DNA of 11,658 nt, taken from positions 1 to 11,658 of the forward strand of contig NZ_CAJULN010000064.1 in NCBI RefSeq assembly GCF_910586915.1, in the 5' to 3' direction. This document shows, in pieces, positions 6,464 to 11,658 of this stretch (its first letter is position 1; each line of letters begins with the position of its first letter). The position numbers and the translations under genes were made by a program. Source of the stretch: an uncultured Bacteroides sp. GTDB lineage: Bacteria > Bacteroidota > Bacteroidia > Bacteroidales > Bacteroidaceae. The notes beneath the pieces were generated by a model. That model worked only from the letters and a program-made list of their open reading frames with translations, was not told where the DNA came from and made no database searches.

Positions 6464-6549
6464 GTGAAATCAAATTCCTTTAATATTAGCGTGTATTGAC
6501 GCTATTCTGAGTAATCGATAGAATAATAACCAATTAACTAATACTAAAG
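6426..6549 (-). ncRNA. Candidate cis-antisense RNA over the susC leader (DonS-like arrangement)
   Basis: A perfect minus-strand TAnnTTTG box at 6556-6563 would start transcription near 6549-6551, at the susC start codon. The minus-strand terminator at 6426-6463 would end it, giving an RNA of about 124 nt. It would be fully complementary to the susC 5' leader and would contain a second small hairpin (TAGCGT/ACGCTA, 6487-6504) besides the terminator. Cis-antisense RNAs at susC homologues, exemplified by DonS in Bacteroides fragilis, repress glycan loci that also carry ECF sigma/anti-sigma pairs. The layout here matches, but I claim no sequence homology and transcription is unproven. Confidence 0.5.
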
Positions 6550-9500
6550 ATGCTACAAATTTACGAAAAAATAGCAGAACAAATAGCTCATAAGTGGGGC
6601 TTTCTCACTTTTTTAAGCCTATTATTACTACTCTCAACTCAAGTTTCCGCCCAAAGTGACCGTAAAATCACTATTCAGCAGAAAAATATCGCAGTTGTCG
6701 ATGCATTGAAGATTGTGGAAAAACAGTCGAAGATGTCCATCAACTACAGTGATTCCGAATTGAAAGGAAAACGTATCTCCAATCTTACTTTGCACAATGT
6801 ATCTGTTCCGGTTGCGCTGGACGCTATTCTGAAAGGAACCGGATTTGCATATCAGATTCAAGGCAGTTATGTTATAATCACACAAAAGAAACCCGCCGCC
6901 GTTCCTGCGGCAACTCTGAAAGACATCAAAGGACAAGTGACCGATGAGAACGGCGAACCCTTGATTGGAGTGAACATCTCGGTCAATGGCAGTACTACAG
7001 GTACAATTACCGATTTTGACGGAAACTTCACGATAAAAGCTACGGATAACTCCACACTGAAAGTCTCCTATATCGGATATGCCACACAAATGGTAGCCGT
7101 TTCCAAGAAAGAGTTTTATCCCATCCGGATGAAGCAGGACACGGAAGTGCTGGACGAAGTGGTGGTTACGGCTTTGGGTATCAAGCGTGCGGAAAAAGCG
7201 TTGTCATACAACGTGCAGCAAGTGAAAGGAGACGCGCTTACCACCGTCAAAGATGCCAACTTTGTGAATGCACTGAATGGTAAGATTGCCGGTGTGACCA
7301 TCAACAAAAGTTCTACCGGTGTGGGTGGCGCCGCCCGTGTGGTAATGCGTGGTGCCAAGTCGCTCGAAGGAGACAACAATGCGTTGTATGTGGTAGACGG
7401 TATCCCCTTGTTTAATACGAATATGGGAAACACAGACAGTGGAATCATGGGCGAAGGCAAGGCCGGCACGGAAGGAATTGCCGACTTCAATCCGGAAGAC
7501 ATCGAAAGCCTTTCCATATTGAGTGGTCCTTCGGCTGCTGCTTTGTATGGTAGCAATGCAGCCAACGGTGTCATTCTGATTACCACCAAGAAAGGTAAGG
7601 AAGGCAAACTGCAACTCTCGTTCTCTTCTTCCTCCGAATTCAGCAAAGCATACATGACGCCTGAATTTCAGAATACATACGGCAATAAGAAAGATATGTA
7701 TGAAAGCTGGGGCGAAAAACTCTTGGTTCCCGCAAGCTACGACCCGAAGAAAGACTTCTTCAACACCGGAACCAATTTCATTAATTCGCTTACATTGACC
7801 ACCGGTACGAAGGCAAATCAAACCTTTGCTTCTGTCTCTTCTACCAATTCGAAGGGAATCGTGCCCAACAATGAATACGAACGTCTGAACTTCACTATCC
7901 GCAATACGGCAACTTTTCTTGACGATAAGTTGCAACTCGATTTGGGTGCATCGTATGTGAAGCAGAAAGATAAGAACATGGTGTCGCAAGGACAGTATTG
8001 GAATCCGGTGATGGCTGCCTACCTGTTTCCCCGAGGCGAGGATTTCAACGAAATCAAGACATTCGAGCGTATGGACGAGAGCCGTAAACTTCCGGTGCAA
8101 TACTGGCCTGTGGCCGACCCGGTATATGCGTCGCAGAACCCATACTGGACTGCCTACCGCAATGTGGCTACCAACGAAAAGAGCCGTTATATGTTCAATG
8201 TAGGGCTGACCTATAAGATTACCGATTGGATGAATGCTGCGGCACGTTTCAGAATGGACGATACGCACGTACGTTTCGAACGCAAAATCTATGCATCATC
8301 CGATCTGAAGTTTGCCGAAGGAACCAAAGGACACTACGGATACAGTAATTATGAAGACCGTCAGGAATATGCCGACTTCATGCTGAATATCAATAAAGCG
8401 ATTTCCGATTTCAGTCTTGCTGCCAATATCGGTTGGAGCTATTCCGATTATTGGTCGTTGGAGAGAGGCTATAAAGGAACCTTGCTTGGTGTGCCCAATA
8501 AGTTTGCCGCTTCCAACATAGACCCTGTCAACGGACGTATTTCGGAAGACGGCGGCAACAGTCGTGTGCGCAACCATTCTGTTTTTGCCAATGTGGAATT
8601 AGGCTGGAGAAGTATGCTTTATTTGACGTTGACCGGACGTAACGAGTGGAACTCCCGTTTGGTGAACACGAAAGAAGAGTCGTTCTTTTATCCCTCTATC
8701 GGTCTGTCGGGCATTATTTCCGAGATGGTGAAACTTCCCGAATTCATTTCTTACTTGAAAGTTCGCGGTTCATATACGGAAGTAGGTGCTCCTATTTCCC
8801 GTTCCGGACTGACTCCGGGAACGGTGACTGTTCCCATCGTTGGAGGAGCGTTGAATCCTACCGGTATCTATCCGTTCACCGATTTCAAGGCCGAACGTAC
8901 GAAGTCGTACGAATTTGGATTGAGCCTGAAACTTTGGAAAAAACTGAGTGCGGAAGTGACCTATTACCAGTCGAATACATACAATCAGACTTTCTTGGGA
9001 AATCTTCCCGAATATACCGGATACAAGAAGATTTACTTACAGGCCGGTGACGTTGAAAACCGTGGCTGGGAAGCATCTCTCGGCTATTCCGACCGGTTTA
9101 AATGCGGATTGGGATTGTCTTCTACATTGACCTTCTCGCGCAATATCAACGAAATCAAAGAGATGGTGGAAAACTACCATACCGATTTGATGGAAACTCC
9201 GATTAATATCCCCGAAGTGTTGAAAGATAATGGCCGCGTCATCCTGAAAGAAGGTGGAAGCATTCATGACATCTATGCGAATACATTCTTCAAGAAAGAC
9301 CATCTCGGCTATGTCGAAGTGAAGAGCGACGGAACCTTCGGTATGGAAAGAGGCGAACCGGTTTATTTGGGCAGAACTTCTCCCGACTTCAACATGGGAT
9401 GGAACAATACGCTGACCTATAAAGGCTTCGGACTCGGTTTCCAGATTAACGGACGTTTCGGAGGCGTGGTCACCTCTTCTACAGAAGCGTTGCTCGACCG

Positions 9501-9882
9501 TTTCGGGGTGTCCAAACGTTCGGCGGAAGCACGCGAAGCAGGAGGTGCTTTGCTGAAAGGACAGGGATTGGTAGATGCCAAAGCATATTATCAGATGATT
9601 GGTACCGGCGGATATGAGACTTCCGGCTACTACGTCTACAGTGCCACCAACATTCGTTTACAGGAACTGACCTTGAGCTATACGATGCCTAATAAATGGT
9701 TCGGCAATGTTTTGAAGGATGTCACCGTGTCGTTTATAGCCAACAATCCGTGGGTGCTTTATTGCGAAGCACCGTTCGACCCCGAACTGACGCCCTCTAC
9801 CAGTACCTACGGCCAGGGAAATGACTATTTTATGCAACCGAGCGTCCGCAACTTCGGTTTCGGTATTAAATTTAAATTATAA
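6550..9882 (+). CDS. SusC/RagA-family TonB-dependent outer-membrane receptor with STN signalling domain
   Basis: This 1110-residue outer-membrane transporter would import a ligand, probably a glycan, using TonB energy together with SusD. Domain order: signal peptide 1-34 (hydrophobic FLTFLSLLLLLSTQVSA, cut before Gln35); STN domain about 38-113 (KITIQQKNIAVVDAL to GSYVIITQKK); carboxypeptidase-regulatory-like beta-sandwich about 124-195 (GQVTDENGEPLIGVNISV, GTITDFDGNFTI); a TonB-box-like EVLDEVVVTALG at 199-210; plug domain from about 213 (LNGKIAGVTI, VVMRGAKSL, LYVVDGIP, YGSNAANGVILITTKKG); then the barrel to the C-terminal RNFGFGIKFKL. The STN domain marks it as a signal-transducing receptor, which fits the upstream sigma/anti-sigma pair. 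susD follows after 16 bp. No TAnnTTTG box lies in its 158-bp leader on the plus strand, consistent with ECF-dependent or read-through transcription. The substrate is unknown. Confidence 0.95.
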   Translation: MLQIYEKIAEQIAHKWGFLTFLSLLLLLSTQVSAQSDRKITIQQKNIAVVDALKIVEKQSKMSINYSDSELKGKRISNLTLHNVSVPVALDAILKGTGFAYQIQGSYVIITQKKPAAVPAATLKDIKGQVTDENGEPLIGVNISVNGSTTGTITDFDGNFTIKATDNSTLKVSYIGYATQMVAVSKKEFYPIRMKQDTEVLDEVVVTALGIKRAEKALSYNVQQVKGDALTTVKDANFVNALNGKIAGVTINKSSTGVGGAARVVMRGAKSLEGDNNALYVVDGIPLFNTNMGNTDSGIMGEGKAGTEGIADFNPEDIESLSILSGPSAAALYGSNAANGVILITTKKGKEGKLQLSFSSSSEFSKAYMTPEFQNTYGNKKDMYESWGEKLLVPASYDPKKDFFNTGTNFINSLTLTTGTKANQTFASVSSTNSKGIVPNNEYERLNFTIRNTATFLDDKLQLDLGASYVKQKDKNMVSQGQYWNPVMAAYLFPRGEDFNEIKTFERMDESRKLPVQYWPVADPVYASQNPYWTAYRNVATNEKSRYMFNVGLTYKITDWMNAAARFRMDDTHVRFERKIYASSDLKFAEGTKGHYGYSNYEDRQEYADFMLNINKAISDFSLAANIGWSYSDYWSLERGYKGTLLGVPNKFAASNIDPVNGRISEDGGNSRVRNHSVFANVELGWRSMLYLTLTGRNEWNSRLVNTKEESFFYPSIGLSGIISEMVKLPEFISYLKVRGSYTEVGAPISRSGLTPGTVTVPIVGGALNPTGIYPFTDFKAERTKSYEFGLSLKLWKKLSAEVTYYQSNTYNQTFLGNLPEYTGYKKIYLQAGDVENRGWEASLGYSDRFKCGLGLSSTLTFSRNINEIKEMVENYHTDLMETPINIPEVLKDNGRVILKEGGSIHDIYANTFFKKDHLGYVEVKSDGTFGMERGEPVYLGRTSPDFNMGWNNTLTYKGFGLGFQINGRFGGVVTSSTEALLDRFGVSKRSAEAREAGGALLKGQGLVDAKAYYQMIGTGGYETSGYYVYSATNIRLQELTLSYTMPNKWFGNVLKDVTVSFIANNPWVLYCEAPFDPELTPSTSTYGQGNDYFMQPSVRNFGFGIKFKL
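6556..6583 (-). promoter_or_regulatory. Candidate minus-strand promoter inside the susC start
   Basis: On the minus strand TAAATTTG (6563 to 6556) fits the -7 consensus TAnnTTTG exactly. A TTTG (6583 to 6580) lies 16 bp upstream as a possible -33 element. That spacing is shorter than the 20 bp seen at the tRNA promoter in this window, so activity may be weak. It lies within codons 3-12 of susC. Confidence 0.45.
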
Positions 9883-9898
9883 ACAGACCTTCTTTATC

Positions 9899-11551
9899 AT
9901 GAAAAAGATACATCAATATAAACTTTTAGCGGGAATATGCGTCATGTCGTTGTTCGCCTCATGTAATTTTGAAGAAATCAACACCAATCCGTTCGAAATG
10001 TCCGAAGGAGAGGGCGCTATGGACGGCTTTGAAGTCGGTGGATTGGTGACTGCCATGCAGCGCACGGTAATTCCTGTAGGTACGCAGGCTGATGATACGG
10101 ATGTGATTAATGCCTATCAGATAGCTTACCACTTGTCGGGCGATAATTGGAGCGGTTTCTTCGGCGAAAATAATAGTAGCGGATGGAGCTCAGGCAGCAA
10201 CAATACCACCTATTTCTTAATTGACAATTGGATAAAAGAAACCTATACGCAGTCGTACACCAATGCACTCGACCCGTGGAAGAAACTGAAGATGGCGTCG
10301 GAGAAGAACAAAACACCCGAAGTTTTCGCATTGGCTCAAATACTGAAAATATCCGCTTGGCACAAGGCACTTGAAAGTTTCGGCCCGATGCCTTATTCCC
10401 ATGCGGCAGATGCCAGCATGAATATTCCGTTCGATGCGGAGAAGGATATATACGAAGCCATATTCAACGAACTGACCGATGCTATCGCCGTAATGACGGA
10501 AAAGTCGGAGAATGGTACCAATGTGATGGGAGCTTACGACGCGGTGTATGCAGGCAACGCCACTAAGTGGGTGAAATATGCCAATTCATTGATGCTTCGT
10601 CTGGCTATGCGCGTCCGTTTTGCTGACGAACAACTGGCTCTGAAATATGCAACGCAAGCGGTGAAACACCCTATCGGTGTGATGACCGCCAAAGACGATG
10701 CTGCTCAGATGAGTCAGGGAGCAGGTATGACGTTCCGCAACAACATCGAGTGGCTTGCCGGAAATTATAACGAAGCCCGTATGGGTTCATCCATGTTTGC
10801 CTATCTGATGGGATACCAAGACCCTCGTTTGAGTGCCTATTTCTTACCGGTTGACGAGAAGTGCGCTTACGGTGTGGTAGCTTACGACGGAAATAAGTAT
10901 CAGGCTGTACCTCCCGGACATACCCATTCGTCCAATTCGACTTACGAATCCTTTTCCAAACCGAATATCCAGAGCGGTACTCCTACTTATTGGTTGCGTG
11001 CATCGGAAGTCTTTTTCCTGCGTGCCGAAGCGGCTTTGGTGTGGGGTGGCGAATTTGGCAGTGCCGATGCGTTGTACAGGCAGGGGATAGAGATGTCTTT
11101 CCAGGAGAACGGTGTCACAGCTTCGGTAGACGATTATATGAATGCCGGTTTGACGCCGGTAGCTCACAACGTGGGTGGATGGAGTTATAGTTATTCGGCT
11201 ACGGCTCCGTGTAATACGACTGTCAAGTTTGAAGGCTCCAATGAGAAAAAACTGGAAAAAATCATGATTCAGAAATGGATTGCACTCTTCCCCAACGGCC
11301 AGGAAGCCTGGACGGAATGGAGAAGAACCGGCTACCCGAAGTTGAATCCCATCAAGACACTGCGCGGACAGTCGCAAGGGGCTACTATTGCAGAAGGTGT
11401 CCGCCGTATGATATATCCTACAAGTTTTTACCAGACGAATGAAGGAAAGGAAATCTATCAGGCAGCTTTGGAACTGATGAAAGACCGTGCTGCCAATCCG
11501 GAGGATGTAGATATGTCTTCTACCCGTTTGTGGTGGGATTGCAAGCGATAA
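9899..11551 (+). CDS. SusD/RagB-family surface lipoprotein
   Basis: This 550-residue outer-membrane lipoprotein would cap the SusC barrel and bind ligand at the cell surface. The start at 9899 gives a lipoprotein signal MKKIHQYKLLAGICVMSLFASC with the lipid-bearing Cys22. The following NFEE is acidic, as in Bacteroides surface-export signals. An upstream in-frame start at 9821 is rejected because it lies inside susC and masks the signal peptide. Family features include NTNPFEMS at about 28-35, the helical repeat region with WHKALESFGPMPYS (about 154-167), the segment WLRASEVFFLRAEAALVWG near 366-384, and WTEWRRTGYPKL near the C-terminus. These suggest the SusD-like branch that opens with the NTNP signature. 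It is 16 bp from susC and transcribed with it. Ligand unknown. Confidence 0.94.
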   Translation: MKKIHQYKLLAGICVMSLFASCNFEEINTNPFEMSEGEGAMDGFEVGGLVTAMQRTVIPVGTQADDTDVINAYQIAYHLSGDNWSGFFGENNSSGWSSGSNNTTYFLIDNWIKETYTQSYTNALDPWKKLKMASEKNKTPEVFALAQILKISAWHKALESFGPMPYSHAADASMNIPFDAEKDIYEAIFNELTDAIAVMTEKSENGTNVMGAYDAVYAGNATKWVKYANSLMLRLAMRVRFADEQLALKYATQAVKHPIGVMTAKDDAAQMSQGAGMTFRNNIEWLAGNYNEARMGSSMFAYLMGYQDPRLSAYFLPVDEKCAYGVVAYDGNKYQAVPPGHTHSSNSTYESFSKPNIQSGTPTYWLRASEVFFLRAEAALVWGGEFGSADALYRQGIEMSFQENGVTASVDDYMNAGLTPVAHNVGGWSYSYSATAPCNTTVKFEGSNEKKLEKIMIQKWIALFPNGQEAWTEWRRTGYPKLNPIKTLRGQSQGATIAEGVRRMIYPTSFYQTNEGKEIYQAALELMKDRAANPEDVDMSSTRLWWDCKR

Positions 11552-11579
11552 TCGAAGAGTTACTATTTTTTTAATACAG

Positions 11580-11624
11580 ATGAAAACTATGAAATCATTA
11601 AGAAAAACCTGTTGGTTGAATTAA
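11580..11624 (+). other. 14-codon reading frame downstream of susD, possible gene remnant
   Basis: The frame reads MKTMKSLRKTCWLN and stops. Its basic start resembles the n-region of a signal peptide, as expected for the next gene of a susCD locus, but it ends at once and a hairpin follows. It may be the decayed 5' end of a lost gene, a very small peptide, or chance. No ribosome-binding or promoter signal supports it. Confidence 0.2.
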
Positions 11625-11641
11625 ATTAGTGAATATTTTAT

Positions 11642-11658
11642 CTGTCCAATCGGACGGT
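11642..11658 (+). terminator. Probable terminator hairpin after susD, cut by the window edge
   Basis: CTGTCC (11642-11647) pairs with GGACGG (11652-11657) around an AATC loop, with one T-G wobble. The window ends at the first T after the stem, so a T-run cannot be confirmed. If present, the susCD transcript ends here without further genes. Confidence 0.45.

Noticed and set aside
7204..8268. Minus-strand 354-residue reading frame inside susC
   Set aside because: It is a shadow of the susC frame with no family pattern; the plus-strand frame has clear plug and barrel features.
9821..9898. Upstream start extending the SusD-like protein by 26 residues
   Set aside because: It lies within the susC coding region and would bury the lipoprotein signal peptide; ATG 9899 gives a proper lipobox with Cys22.

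Overview
The window looks like chromosomal DNA of a gut Bacteroides or a close relative. The evidence is a SusC/SusD outer-membrane pair preceded by an ECF sigma factor and a FecR-type anti-sigma factor, promoters of the Bacteroides type (TTTG, about 20 bp, TAnnTTTG), no clear Shine-Dalgarno sequences, and a moderate GC content. I cannot assign a species from the sequence alone.

Layout. Positions 1-250 (minus strand) hold the 5' part of ribD (riboflavin synthesis). It diverges from a plus-strand housekeeping block: prmC (release-factor methyltransferase) overlapping recX (RecA modulator) by 4 bp, then pyrE (orotate phosphoribosyltransferase) with its own -7 box and a strong terminator, then a small SRPBCC-fold protein closely followed by argH (argininosuccinate lyase). 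Positions 4211-4485 are non-coding. They contain an 11/22-nt periodic repeat tract ending in a near-perfect 40-bp palindrome, then a textbook promoter. That promoter drives tRNA-Gly(GCC) and tRNA-Leu(UAA), closed by a strong terminator.

Positions 4787-11551 are the front of a polysaccharide-utilisation-type locus: ECF sigma factor, single-pass anti-sigma factor, a SusC-like TonB-dependent receptor with an N-terminal STN signalling domain, and a SusD-like lipoprotein. In this arrangement, ligand import through SusC/SusD is sensed by the STN domain, passed to the periplasmic part of the anti-sigma factor, and releases the sigma factor to raise susCD transcription. No glycan-degrading enzyme lies in the window, so the substrate cannot be named. 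After susD there is only a 14-codon reading frame and the start of a probable terminator.

The most notable signal is on the minus strand between the anti-sigma gene and susC. A complete intrinsic terminator (hairpin plus T7) lies at 6426-6463, and a perfect minus-strand TAnnTTTG box lies at 6556-6563, just inside susC. Together they delimit a candidate antisense RNA of about 124 nt covering the susC leader and ending at its start codon. It resembles in layout the DonS-type cis-antisense RNAs described for Bacteroides fragilis glycan loci. The second notable signal is the periodic repeat and palindrome downstream of argH.
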